Shown one piece after another: positions 13,654 to 24,056 of a stretch of DNA of 64,000 bases. The position numbers and the translations under genes are program-made. A model generated the notes under the pieces. The model did no database searches. It was given only the letters and a program-made list of their open reading frames with translations, and was not told the origin of the DNA. The DNA is from Rutidosis leptorrhynchoides (taxonomy: Eukaryota > Streptophyta > Magnoliopsida > Asterales > Asteraceae): contig NC_092335.1 of the NCBI RefSeq assembly GCF_046630445.1, forward strand, positions 5,127,501-5,191,500, in the 5' to 3' direction. The number at the start of each line of letters is the position of its first letter. Within the stretch, counting starts at the first letter, position 1.

Positions 13654-14250
13654 ATGTCTACCTCTAGAACAAGTCCCATTGACTCACCTAATAATAATGA
13701 AGAGTCAAATGTAAATTGGAATGATTCGTGGACTGATTCACAAGTTCCCGAAGAGGAACCGGAAGAAGAGTCGGAACCGGAAGAAGAATCGGAACCGGAA
13801 GAAGAAATAGAACCGGTGGGGGAAATAATAAAACGGTTAAGTAAAAGAGAATCCTCAACCAACCGACCAAGGTTAATTATGGTCAATGGTGTTTCCGCCA
13901 AGGAAGCAAAATATTGGGAGGATTACCAATTCTCCGATGAATCGGATTCCGACGAGAATTCCGATGATGTTATAGAAATAACCCCAACTGAATTTAAAAA
14001 GGCAAAAGAAAATAATAAGGGAAAGGGCATAAAAATAGAGAAATCTAATTCCAACCCCGATGAACTTTATATGTATCGTCAACCCCCGAAGTCCTTAAGT
14101 TGTAACAATGACCCGGGAACCTCTAAACCACCAGGTTTTTCTAAACCAATGTGGACAACGACGGCTCGTATTAGGGGAACATCATATATCCCTAGAAACT
14201 TGGCAAAACGAACCAAAACCCAACAAGAAGAAACGAGCGAGTCGGAATAA
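13654..14250 (+). CDS. acidic leader protein of element C (unknown function)
   Basis: An intact 198-codon ORF, the first after the primer site and in the same orientation as gag-pol. I do not recognise it. It opens with a Ser/Thr/Asn-rich stretch. Residues about 30-52 are an imperfect tandem of the unit EPEEES, and a second acidic patch (DESDSDENSDD) follows near residue 95. A basic Lys-rich segment lies near 110-130. The C-terminal third is Pro/Ser/Arg-rich with a short basic motif near 185. No membrane segment or metal-binding motif is seen. It looks intrinsically disordered and charge-patterned, as in nucleic-acid or histone-binding proteins; that is inference only. With the F-box ORF downstream it makes a two-gene leader cassette. 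The absence of stops suggests recent selection or simply youth. Confidence 0.7.
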   Translation: MSTSRTSPIDSPNNNEESNVNWNDSWTDSQVPEEEPEEESEPEEESEPEEEIEPVGEIIKRLSKRESSTNRPRLIMVNGVSAKEAKYWEDYQFSDESDSDENSDDVIEITPTEFKKAKENNKGKGIKIEKSNSNPDELYMYRQPPKSLSCNNDPGTSKPPGFSKPMWTTTARIRGTSYIPRNLAKRTKTQQEETSESE

Positions 14251-14390
14251 GATAGTTGTATTCGTGTGGTGTAATATATGTAATATAGTGTGCTTATGCT
14301 TTATGATATATGTAAAAATTGCTTGTATTAATAGGTATTTTTTTTTTTATGAATCTAACTCTTGTCTATTTTACAGTTTAAAAACACAAA

Positions 14391-15074
14391 ATGGATAGAC
14401 AACCCAATATTTTAAGAGACCTACCCGGAGACATGATTGATGAAATCTTGTCTAGAGTCGGCCAGAATTCCTCGGCACAACTATTTAAGGCGAGATCAGT
14501 TTGTAAGACATTCGAAGAACGTTCCAAGAATGTCTTGGTTTATAAGAGACTTTCGTTTGAAAGATGGGGGATATCACATTGGGAAACCCATAAGTTACGA
14601 TGTGTTTACTTTGACGCATATATTGCGGGGAACCCAAATGCTATTTTACGCAACGGGTTAAGAAATTATTTTGACTCAATATATCCGAATATTGGACTTC
14701 GTGATTTAGAAAAAGCGGCTAACATGCAACATAAAGAAGCATGTTATGCTTACGGATTAGTAATGTTCGCTTCTCACCAAAGTGAGAACAAGAACATCGG
14801 GCTACAACTATTAAACAAAACGTTTCCACAAGTGACGGAGTCGGTAATTGGGGTAAGAAATGAGGTTTTTAGATTATTACGGGACTGTTGGACATTACGT
14901 AACCCTCGTCCCTTTGATGACGTTACAACACGCTGTCTTATCAACGGCCATAACGGTTATGTTGCACAAGACCAAGGATGGGAAGTAGTCCTAGTAAAAC
15001 CAGAATGCATGACTTGTTTCTGGACGTATGAATTACGTGTCTTTATTGCCTTTGCCGAACGACTTGTGTACTAG
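14391..15074 (+). CDS. F-box protein carried by element C
   Basis: An intact 227-codon ORF between primer site and gag, in sense orientation. Residues about 7-50 form an F-box: LP at 11-12, the IDEILSRV helix, VCK near 36-38, then a VYKRLSF strand. F-box domains bind Skp1 and bring targets to SCF ubiquitin ligases. Residues about 100-140 (LEKAANMQHKEACYAYGLVM) resemble a Sel1-type repeat, and the C-terminus has a CxxC followed by a WTYEL segment. This layout matches the plant F-box family typified by Arabidopsis At2g35280, recalled, not searched. It is not a known retroviral protein and looks captured from a host gene without introns. It is preceded by a T-rich stretch but no obvious promoter of its own, so it is probably read from the LTR transcript. 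An alternative is an unrelated leader protein with chance similarity; I think that unlikely for the F-box part. Confidence 0.82.
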   Translation: MDRQPNILRDLPGDMIDEILSRVGQNSSAQLFKARSVCKTFEERSKNVLVYKRLSFERWGISHWETHKLRCVYFDAYIAGNPNAILRNGLRNYFDSIYPNIGLRDLEKAANMQHKEACYAYGLVMFASHQSENKNIGLQLLNKTFPQVTESVIGVRNEVFRLLRDCWTLRNPRPFDDVTTRCLINGHNGYVAQDQGWEVVLVKPECMTCFWTYELRVFIAFAERLVY

Positions 15075-15415
15075 CTAGAATTGTCTTCACAACTATCTTG
15101 TATCAAAGTTATTGTGTGCTATATTTCATGCTTTATGTAAAATAAGCGGTATTGTAAGTTTGTAAAATATTGTATAAAAGTTTGAACGCGAAATATTATT
15201 ACAATCTGTTTCTCATATAGAATTGTAGTAGTTGAATTGTATATTAGCTACTAAGTATGAACTTAACGGGTAGGTACTACCCGAATTTAAACTTATAAAA
15301 CGCTAATATGAAGAAAAAGCTTTTATAAATGAGTTCATATTATGCTACGAAATACTATTAACTACTCTTAATATTCTGTATGATTGACTTGTTCCATTTA
15401 ACTATTTTGAAGGAA

Positions 15416-18400
15416 ATGGCACCGACTACTCGACACACCGTGAATATGAATGAAGAGGAATTCCGTACTTTTCTAGCTTCAAACATAGCCGCAGTACAGG
15501 CTGCGCTACATACCAACAATAACCTTGGATCTAGCAGTACAGGAAATCGTGTAGGATGCACCTACAAAGAATTCACTGCCTGCAAACCTTTGGAATTTGA
15601 TGGAACCGAAGGACCGATCGGATTGAAACGGTGGACCGAGAAGGTTGAATCGGTGTTTGCCATAAGTAAGTGTACTGAAGAGGACAAAGTGAAGTACGCT
15701 ACGCATACCTTCACAGGTTCTGCGTTAACATGGTGGAATACCTATCTAGAGCAAGTGGGACAAGATGATGCGTACGCACTACCGTGGTCAGCATTCAAGC
15801 ACTTGATGAACGAGAAGTACCGTCCCAGAACCGAGGTCAATAAGCTCAAGACAGAACTTAGAGGGTTACGAACCCAAGGATTTGATATTACCACGTACGA
15901 AAGACGATTCACAGAATTGTGCCTATTGTGTCCGGGAGCATTCGAAGATGAGGAAGAGAAGATCGACGCGTTTGTGAAAGGATTACCGGAAAGAATCCAA
16001 GAAGATATAAGTTCACACGAGCCCGCCTCCATACAACAGGCATGTAGAATGGCTCACAAACTAGTGAACCAGATTGAAGAAAGAATTAAAGAACAGACTG
16101 CTGAAGAGGCCAATGTGAAGCAAGTCAAAAGAAAGTGGGAGGAAAACGGTGATAAGAATCACCAATACAACAACAACAGCAATTACAACAATAATCGCAA
16201 CAATTATCCCAACAATCGCAACATCAATCGCAACTACAACAAACGGCCTAACAACAACAACAACAACAACAACAACTACAACAATCATCCCAACAACAAT
16301 AATAACCGCAACAACAACAACAATCAGAAGCAGCTATGCCAAAGGTGTGAAAAGAATCACTCGGGGTTCTGCACCAAATTTTGCAACAAGTGTAAAAGAA
16401 ATGGTCATAGCGCGGCGAAGTGTGAGGTCTACGGACCAGGGGTTAATAGAACGAAAGGAACAAATGGTGTCAGAACGAGTAATGGCGGAGCAAGTAGTGT
16501 CGGAGCAAGTTATGCCAATGTAGTTTGTTATAAATGTGGAAAACCAGGCCACATTATTAGAAATTGCCCGAACCAGGAGAACACGAATGGACAAGGCCGT
16601 GGAAGAGTTTTCAATATTAATGCGGTAGAGGCACAGGAAGACCCGGAGCTTGTTACGGGTACGTTTCTTATTGACAATAAATCTGCTTACGTTTTATTTG
16701 ATTCGGGTGCGGATAGAAGCTATATGAGTAGAGATTTTTGTGCTAAATTAAGTTGTCCATTGACGCCTTTGGATAGTAAATTTTTACTCGAATTAGCAAA
16801 TGGTAAATTAATTTCAGCAGATAATATATGTCGAAATCGAGAAATTAAACTGGTTAGCGAAACATTTAAGATTGATTTGATACCAGTAGAGTTAGGGAGT
16901 TTTGATGTGATAATCGGTATGGACTGGTTGAAAGAAGTGAAAGCGGAGATCGTTTGTTACAAAAATGCAATTCGCATTATACGAGAAAAAGGAAAACCCT
17001 TAATGGTGTACGGAGAAAAGGGCAACACGAAGCTACATCTTATTAGTAATTTGAAGGCACAAAAACTAATAAGAAAAGGTTGCTATGCTGTTCTAGCACA
17101 CGTCGAGAAAGTACAAACTGAAGAAAAGAGCATCAATGATGTTCCCATTGCAAAAGAATTTCCCGATGTATTTCCGAAAGAATTACCGGGATTACCCCCA
17201 CATCGATCCGTTGAATTTCAAATAGATCTTGTACCAGGAGCTGCACCAATAGCTCGTGCTCCTTACAGACTCGCACCCAGTGAGATGAAAGAACTGCAAA
17301 GCCAATTACAAGAACTTTTAGAGCGTGGTTTCATTCGACCAAGCACATCACCGTGGGGAGCTCCTGTTTTGTTTGTCAAGAAGAAAGATGGTACATTCAG
17401 GTTGTGTATCGACTACCGAGAGTTGAACAAACTTACCATCAAGAACCGCTACCCACTACCGAGAATCGACGACTTATTTGATCAACTACAAGGCTCGTCT
17501 GTTTATTCAAAGATTGACTTACGTTCCGGGTATCATCAAATGCGGGTGAAAGAAGATGATATTCCAAAGACTGCTTTCAGAACACGTTACGGTCATTACG
17601 AGTTTATGGTCATGCCGTTTGGTTTAACTAATGCACCAGCTGTGTTCATGGACCTTATGAACCGAGTGTGTGGACCATACCTTGACAAGTTTGTCATTGT
17701 TTTCATTGATGACATACTTATTTACTCAAAGAATGACCAAGAACACGGTGAACATTTGAGAAAGGTGTTAGAAGTATTGAGGAAGGAAGAATTGTACGCT
17801 AAGTTTTCAAAGTGTGCATTTTGGTTGGAAGAAGTTCAATTCCTCGGTCACATAGTGAACAAAGAAGGTATTAAGGTGGATCCGGCAAAGATAGAAACTG
17901 TTGAAAAGTGGGAAACCCCGAAAACTCCGAAACACATACGCCAGTTTTTAGGACTAGCTGGTTACTACAGAAGGTTCATCCAAGACTTTTCCAGAATAGC
18001 AAAACCCTTGACTGCATTAACGCATAAAGGGAAGAAATTTGAATGGAATGATGAACAAGAGAAAGCGTTTCAGTTATTGAAGAAAAAGCTAACTACGGCA
18101 CCTATATTGTCATTGCCTGAAGGGAATGATGATTTTGTGATTTATTGTGATGCATCAAAGCAAGGTCTCGGTTGTGTATTAATGCAACGAACGAAGGTGA
18201 TTGCTTATGCGTCTAGACAATTGAAGATTCACGAACAAAATTATACGACGCATGATTTGGAATTAGGCGCGGTTGTTTTTGCATTAAAGACTTGGAGGCA
18301 TTACTTATATGGGGTCAAAAGTATTATATATACCGACCACAAAAGTCTTCAACACATATTTAATCAGAAACAACTGAATATGAGGCAGCGTAGGTGGATT

Positions 18401-19987
18401 GAATTATTGAATGATTACGACTTTGAGATTCGTTACCACCCGGGGAAGGCAAATGTGGTAGCCGATGCCTTGAGCAGGAAGGACAGAGAACCCATTCGAG
18501 TAAAATCTATGAATATAATGATTCATAATAACATTACTACTCAAATAAAGGAGGCGCAACAAGGAGTTTTAAAAGAGGGAAATTTAAAGGATGAAATACC
18601 CAAAGGATCGGAGAAGCATCTTAATATTCGGGAAGACGGAACCCGGTATAGGGCTGAAAGGATTTGGGTACCAAAATTTGGAGATATGAGAGAAATGGTA
18701 CTTAGAGAAGCTCATAAAACCAGATACTCAATACATCCTGGAACGGGGAAGATGTACAAGGATCTCAAGAAACATTTTTGGTGGCCGGGTATGAAAGCCG
18801 ATGTTGCTAAATACGTAGGAGAATGTTTGACGTGTTCTAAAGTCAAAGCTGAGCATCAGAAACCATCAGGTCTACTTCAACAACCCGAAATCCCAGAATG
18901 GAAATGGGAAAACATTACCATGGATTTCATCACTAAATTGCCAAGGACTGCAAGTGGTTTTGATACTATTTGGGTAATAGTTGATCGTCTCACCAAATCA
19001 GCACACTTCCTGCCAATAAGAGAAGATGACAAGATGGAGAAGTTAGCACGACTGTATTTGAAGGAAGTCATCTCCAGACATGGAATACCAATCTCTATTA
19101 TCTCTGATAGGGATGGCAGATTTATTTCAAGATTCTGGCAGACATTACAACAAGCATTAGGAACTCGTCTGGACATGAGTACTGCCTATCATCCACAAAC
19201 TGATGGGCAGAGCGAAAGGACGATACAAACGCTTGAAGACATGCTACGAGCATGTGTTATTGATTTCGGAAACAGTTGGGATCGACATCTACCGTTAGCA
19301 GAATTTTCCTACAACAACAGCTACCATTCAAGCATTGAGATGGCGCCGTTTGAAGCACTTTATGGTAGAAAGTGCAGGTCTCCGATTTGTTGGAGTGAAG
19401 TGGGGGATAGACAGATTACGGGTCCGGAGATTATACAAGAAACTACCGAGAAGATCATCCAAATTCAACAACGGTTGAAAACCGCCCAAAGTCGACAAAA
19501 GAGCTACGCTGACATTAAAAGAAAAGATATAGAATTTGAAATTGGAGAGATGGTCATGCTTAAAGTTGCACCTTGGAAAGGCGTTGTTCGATTTGGTAAA
19601 CGAGGGAAATTAAATCCAAGGTATATTGGACCATTCAAGATTATTGATCGTGTCGGACCAGTAGCTTACCGACTTGAGTTACCTCAACAACTCGCGGCTG
19701 TACATAACACTTTCCACGTCTCGAATTTGAAGAAATGTTTTGCTAAAGAAGATCTCACTATTCCGTTAGATGAAATCCAAATCAACGAAAAACTTCAATT
19801 CATCGAAGAACCCGTCGAAATAATGGATCGTGAGGTTAAAAGACTTAAGCAAAACAAGATACCAATTGTTAAGGTTCGATGGAATGCTCGTAGAGGACCC
19901 GAGTTCACCTGGGAGCGTGAAGATCAGATGAAGAAGAAATACCCGCATCTATTTCCAGAAGATTCGTCAACACCTTCAACAGCTTAA
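15416..19987 (+). CDS. gag-pol polyprotein of gypsy C
   Basis: A single intact ORF of 1523 codons. I start at the ATG at 15416 (MAPTTRH); an in-frame ATG 12 codons upstream is less likely. In order it holds gag (retrotrans_gag-like, about 45-200), an Asn-rich tract encoded by AAC repeats (about 250-300), and three Cys/His knuckles (about 307, 322 and 371; the last two are CX2CX4HX4C). Next come the aspartic protease with DSGA (about 427), RT with FIDD (about 762), RNase H, the integrase HHCC finger (about 1095-1140), and a catalytic core with D near 1181, D near 1230 and E near 1265. A GPF module and a chromodomain-like tail (about 1460-1515) close the ORF. All catalytic motifs are present and there is no stop or frameshift, so this copy could be autonomous. 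Gag and pol are fused in one frame, so protein ratios must be set by processing or another means. Confidence 0.96.
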   Translation: MAPTTRHTVNMNEEEFRTFLASNIAAVQAALHTNNNLGSSSTGNRVGCTYKEFTACKPLEFDGTEGPIGLKRWTEKVESVFAISKCTEEDKVKYATHTFTGSALTWWNTYLEQVGQDDAYALPWSAFKHLMNEKYRPRTEVNKLKTELRGLRTQGFDITTYERRFTELCLLCPGAFEDEEEKIDAFVKGLPERIQEDISSHEPASIQQACRMAHKLVNQIEERIKEQTAEEANVKQVKRKWEENGDKNHQYNNNSNYNNNRNNYPNNRNINRNYNKRPNNNNNNNNNYNNHPNNNNNRNNNNNQKQLCQRCEKNHSGFCTKFCNKCKRNGHSAAKCEVYGPGVNRTKGTNGVRTSNGGASSVGASYANVVCYKCGKPGHIIRNCPNQENTNGQGRGRVFNINAVEAQEDPELVTGTFLIDNKSAYVLFDSGADRSYMSRDFCAKLSCPLTPLDSKFLLELANGKLISADNICRNREIKLVSETFKIDLIPVELGSFDVIIGMDWLKEVKAEIVCYKNAIRIIREKGKPLMVYGEKGNTKLHLISNLKAQKLIRKGCYAVLAHVEKVQTEEKSINDVPIAKEFPDVFPKELPGLPPHRSVEFQIDLVPGAAPIARAPYRLAPSEMKELQSQLQELLERGFIRPSTSPWGAPVLFVKKKDGTFRLCIDYRELNKLTIKNRYPLPRIDDLFDQLQGSSVYSKIDLRSGYHQMRVKEDDIPKTAFRTRYGHYEFMVMPFGLTNAPAVFMDLMNRVCGPYLDKFVIVFIDDILIYSKNDQEHGEHLRKVLEVLRKEELYAKFSKCAFWLEEVQFLGHIVNKEGIKVDPAKIETVEKWETPKTPKHIRQFLGLAGYYRRFIQDFSRIAKPLTALTHKGKKFEWNDEQEKAFQLLKKKLTTAPILSLPEGNDDFVIYCDASKQGLGCVLMQRTKVIAYASRQLKIHEQNYTTHDLELGAVVFALKTWRHYLYGVKSIIYTDHKSLQHIFNQKQLNMRQRRWIELLNDYDFEIRYHPGKANVVADALSRKDREPIRVKSMNIMIHNNITTQIKEAQQGVLKEGNLKDEIPKGSEKHLNIREDGTRYRAERIWVPKFGDMREMVLREAHKTRYSIHPGTGKMYKDLKKHFWWPGMKADVAKYVGECLTCSKVKAEHQKPSGLLQQPEIPEWKWENITMDFITKLPRTASGFDTIWVIVDRLTKSAHFLPIREDDKMEKLARLYLKEVISRHGIPISIISDRDGRFISRFWQTLQQALGTRLDMSTAYHPQTDGQSERTIQTLEDMLRACVIDFGNSWDRHLPLAEFSYNNSYHSSIEMAPFEALYGRKCRSPICWSEVGDRQITGPEIIQETTEKIIQIQQRLKTAQSRQKSYADIKRKDIEFEIGEMVMLKVAPWKGVVRFGKRGKLNPRYIGPFKIIDRVGPVAYRLELPQQLAAVHNTFHVSNLKKCFAKEDLTIPLDEIQINEKLQFIEEPVEIMDREVKRLKQNKIPIVKVRWNARRGPEFTWEREDQMKKKYPHLFPEDSSTPSTA

Positions 19988-20005
19988 AATTTCGGGACGA
20001 AATTT
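19987..20005 (+). promoter_or_regulatory. conserved hairpin at the pol stop codon
   Basis: AAATTTCGGGACGAAATTT, an 8-bp perfect inverted repeat with a 3-base loop. It starts on the last base of the gag-pol stop codon and lies just before the 3' LTR. Versions with a wobble or a single loop-side mismatch occur in A (near 2679) and B (7565-7583). It may mark the 3' end signal or help polypurine priming; the role is unknown. Confidence 0.6.
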
Positions 20006-20022
20006 ATTTAACGGGTAGGTAC

Positions 20023-23000
20023 TGTAGTGACCCGAACTTTTCCATGTTTATATATATTAATTGAGATTGATATTTACATGATTAAATGTTTCCAACATGT
20101 TAAGCAATCAAACTTGTTAAGACTTGATTAATTGAAATAGGTTTCATATAGACAATTGACCACCCAAGTTGACCGGTGATTCACGAACGTTAAAACTTGT
20201 AAAAACTATATGATGACATATATATGGTTATATATATAGTTAACATGATATTATGATATGTAAACATATCATTAAGTATATTAACAATGAACTACATATG
20301 TAAAAACAAGACTACTAACTTAATGATTTTGAAACGAGACATATATGTAACGATTATCGTTGTAACGACATTTAATGTATATATATCATATTAAGAGATA
20401 TTCGTACATCATAATATCATGATAATATAATAATTTAAAATCTCTTTTGATATTATAAACATTGGGTTAACAACATTTAACAAGATCGTTAACCTAAAGA
20501 TTTCAAAACAACATTTACATGTAACGACTAACGATGACTTAACGACTCAGTTAAAATGTATATACATGTAGTGTTTTAATATGTATTCATACACTTTTGA
20601 AAGACTTCAAGACACTTATCAAAATACTTCTACTTAACAAAAATGCTTACAATTACATCCTCGTTCAGTTTCATCAACAATTCTACTCGTATGCACCAGT
20701 ATTCGTACTCGTACAATACACAGCTTTTAGATGTATGTACTATTGGTATATACACTCCAATGATCAGCTCTTAGCAGCCCATGTGAGTCACCTAACACAT
20801 GTGGGAACCATCATTTGGCAACTAGCATGAAATATCTCATAAAATTACAAAAATATGAGTAATCATTCATGACTTATTTACATGAAAACAAAATTACATA
20901 TCCTTTATATCTAATCCATACACCAACGACCAAAAACACCTACAAACACTTTCATTCTTCAATTTTCTTCATCTAATTGATCTCTCTCAAGTTCTATCTT
21001 CAAGTTCTAAGTGTTCTTCATAAATTTCAAAAGTTCTAGTTACATAAAATCAAGAATACTTTCAAGATTGCTAGCTCACTTCCAATCTTGTAAGGTGATC
21101 ATCCAACCTCAAGAAATCTTTGTTTCTTACAGTAGGTTATCATTCTAATACAAGGTAATAATCATATTCAAACTTTGGTTCAATTTCTATAACTATAACA
21201 ATCTTATTTCAAGTGATGATCTTACTTGAACTTGTTTTCGTGTCATGATTTTTGCTTCAAGAACTTTGAGCCATCCAAGGATCCATTGAAGCTAGATCCA
21301 TTTTTCTCTTTTCCAGTAGGTTCATCCAAGGAACTTAAGGTAGTAATGATGTTCATAACATCATTCGATTCATACATATAAAGCTATCTTATTCGAAGGT
21401 TTAAACTTGTAATCACTAGAACATAGTTTAGTTAATTCTAAACTTGTTCGCAAACAAAAGTTAATCCTTCTAACTTGACTTTTAAAATCAACTAAACACA
21501 TGTTCTATATCTATATGATATGCTAACTTAATGATTTAAAACCTGGAAACACGAAAAACACCGTAAAACCGGATTTACGCCGTCGTAGTAACACCGCGGG
21601 CTGTTTTGGGTTAGTTAATTAAAAACTATGATAAACTTTGATTTAAAAGTTGTTATTCTGAGAAAATGATTTTTATTATGAACATGAAACTATATCCAAA
21701 AATTATGGTTAAACTCAAAGTGGAAGTATGTTTTCTAAAATGGTCATCTAGACGTCGTTCTTTCGACTGAAATGAATACCTTTACAAAAACGACTTGTAA
21801 CTTATTTTTCCGACTATAAACCTATACTTTTTCTGTTTAGATTCATAAAATAGAGTTCAATATGAAACCATAGCAATTTGATTCACTCAAAACGGATTTA
21901 AAATGAAGAAGTTATGGGTAAAACAAGATTGGATAATTTTTCTCATTTTAGCTACGTGAAAATTGGTAACAAATCTATTCCAACCATAACTTAATCAACT
22001 TGTATTGTATATTATGTAATCTTGAGATACCATAGACACGTATACAATGTTTCGACCTATCATGTCGACACATCTATATATATTTCGGAACAACCATAGA
22101 CACTCTATATGTGAATGTTGGAGTTAGCTATACAGGGTTGAGGTTGATTCCAAAATATATATAGTTTGAGTTGTGATCAATACTGAGATACGTATACACT
22201 GGGTCGTGGATTGATTCAAGATAATATTTATCAATTTATTTCTGTACATCTAACTGTGGACAACTAGTTGTAGGTTACTAACGAGGACAGCTGACTTAAT
22301 AAACTTAAAACATCAAAATATATTAAAAGTGTTGTAAATATATTTTGAACATACTTTGATATATATGTATATATTTTTATAGGTTCGTGAATCAACCAGT
22401 GGCCAAGTCTTACTTCCCGACGAAGTAAAAATCTGTGAAAGTGAGTTATAGTCCCACTTTTAAAATCTAATATTTTTGGGATGAGAATACATGCAGGTTT
22501 TATAAATGATTTACAAAATAGACACAAGTACGTGAAACTACATTCTATGGTTGAATTATCGAAATCGAATATGCCCTTTTTATTAAGTCTGGTAATCTAA
22601 GAATTAGGGAACAGACACCCTAATTGACGCGAATCCTAAAGATAGATCTATTGGGCCTAACAAACCCCATCCAAAGTACCGGATGCTTTAGTACTTCGAA
22701 ATTTATATCATATCCGAAGGGTGTCCCGGAATGATGGGGATATTCTTATATATGCATCTTGTTATTGTCGGTTACCAGGTGTTCACCATATGAATGATTT
22801 TTATCTCTATGTATGGGATGTGTATTGAAATATGAAATCTTGTGGTCTATTGTTACGATTTGATATATATAGGTTAAACCTATAACTCACCAACATTTTT
22901 GTTGACGTTTAAAGCATGTTTATTCTCAGGTGAATATTAAGAGCTTTCGCTGTTGCATACTAAAATAAGGACAAGATTTGGAGTCCATGTTTGTATGATA

Positions 23001-23272
23001 TTGTGTAAAAACTGCATTCAAGAAACTGATTTCGATGTAACATATTTGTATTGTAAACCATTATGTAATGGTCGTGTGTAAACAGGATATTTTAGATTAT
23101 CATTATTTGATAATCTACGTAAAGCTTTTAAACCTTTATTTATGAAATAAAGGTTATGGTTTGTTTTAAAAATGAATGCAGTCTTTGAAAAACGTCTCAT
23201 ATAGAGGTCAAAACCTCGCAACGAAATCAATTAATATGGAACGTTTTTAATCAATAAGAACGGGACATTTCA
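20023..23272 (+). repeat. 3' LTR of gypsy C
   Basis: 3250 bp, the same length as the 5' LTR and nearly identical to it. It starts TGTAGTGACCCG and ends GGGACATTTCA, followed by the GAACC duplication. Confidence 0.97.
22891..22904 (+). promoter_or_regulatory. conserved LTR hairpin (C, 3' LTR)
   Basis: CAACA-TTTT-TGTTG, identical to the 5' LTR copy. Confidence 0.6.
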
Positions 23273-23402
23273 GAACCCATCCCTAATTCATCCAGAATAG
23301 ATGATGGCTAATTGGTTGGTTCATTCCGGTCACACTGTTTTCGGAGCTCGAGTGAAACTCCATATCGGAATCCGAGGGACTTGAACTAGTGACGAGTTCC
23401 AT
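23273..23402 (-). pseudogene. element E leader ORF, proximal part
   Basis: Starts at the ATG at 23402 (minus strand). It reads about 38 codons of Ser-rich sequence (MELVTSSSPSDSD...) to a TAG, then continues in frame into the insertion point of C and on at 10195. It is an extra ORF in the leader of E, between the primer site and the expected gag. No domain is recognised. Two stops and the C insertion make it non-functional here. Confidence 0.6.
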
Positions 23403-23791
23403 TTCGTACGATTAAATAAAGGATTTTCGATATGAAATAATTTTCGGATATCGGATGGTATTCTAATTACATAGAATATCCATATATATAGAACAAAAGA
23501 TTTCGTAGATTACGGAGGAATTTACGAAATATGTCAGGCAAAGTTTACAGTATCATATACGCTAAGATATGAATTAGCAGATACGCTAAGATATGAATTT
23601 TGTCTATACACTATTCATGCAATCAATGCAGTAAGATGTGTCTAGACTAAGAATGATAAGTAGGTAATTTTCGACATGAAATAATAAGCAAAACTTTTGA
23701 CATGCAGACACGGTCGAAGTCCAGACCCACTAATGCATCTAAACAACTATCAGTTAGACACACTAATGCAAGACCTGGTTCACTAAGACCA
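23403..23791 (-). other. untranslated leader of element E
   Basis: Sequence between E's primer site and its leader ORF. It includes a short direct repeat (GCTAAGATATGAATT twice, near 23559 and 23585). I see no gene. Confidence 0.6.
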
Positions 23792-23805
23792 CCTTTCTGA
23801 TACCA
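23792..23805 (-). promoter_or_regulatory. primer binding site of element E
   Basis: On the minus strand TGGTATCAGAAAGG, immediately after the LTR end. The first ten bases match the tRNA-iMet complement (TGGTATCAGAGC); the rest has drifted. It fixes the orientation of E as minus. Confidence 0.8.
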
Positions 23806-23807
23806 AC

Positions 23808-24056
23808 TTTAACGACCCGTTCATATCGATTATAAATGATTCACAATAGTTGATTACATCGCGAGGTTCTGAGCTCTATATGATACGTTTTACAAATATT
23901 GCATTCATTTTTAAAAGACAAACTTTTGTTACATCGAAAGTTGACAGGCATGCATACCATTTCATAATATATCCAAACTATAAACGACTTAACAATAATC
24001 TTGTTGAACTTAACGACTCGAATGCAACGTCTTTTGAAATATGTCATGAATGACTC
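23808..24056 (-). repeat. element E 5' LTR, U5-end piece
   Basis: The end of E's LTR next to the primer site. Read on the minus strand it matches the end of solo LTR S (both have a GCATGC...CGTCAAC or GCATGCCTGTCAAC block, the AACGAATGCAAT-type block and an AAGGTC/GAGCTC...CCTCGCGATGTAA block). It is cut at 24056 by S. The final CA appears mutated. Confidence 0.82.

Larger units (their letters stand above)
10196..23272 (+). mobile_element. complete gypsy retrotransposon C with F-box leader ORF
   Basis: A full-length, structurally intact Ty3/gypsy element of 13077 bp. In order it has a 5' LTR, a tRNA-iMet primer site, an acidic leader ORF, an F-box leader ORF, a single gag-pol ORF and a 3' LTR. 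The TSD is GAACC on both sides. Both LTRs are exactly 3250 bp. By eye I see only two substitutions between them (near 12405/22232 and 13121/22947), so the insertion is very recent. The pol order (protease, RT, RNase H, integrase, chromodomain-like tail) and the primer site fit the chromovirus branch, probably the Tekay/Del lineage. It lies inside the leader ORF of E. Confidence 0.97.

Noticed and set aside
16061-16523. Val/Ile- and Thr-rich ORFs over gag of C
   Set aside because: Other-frame readings of the AAC repeat that encodes the Asn-rich tract.
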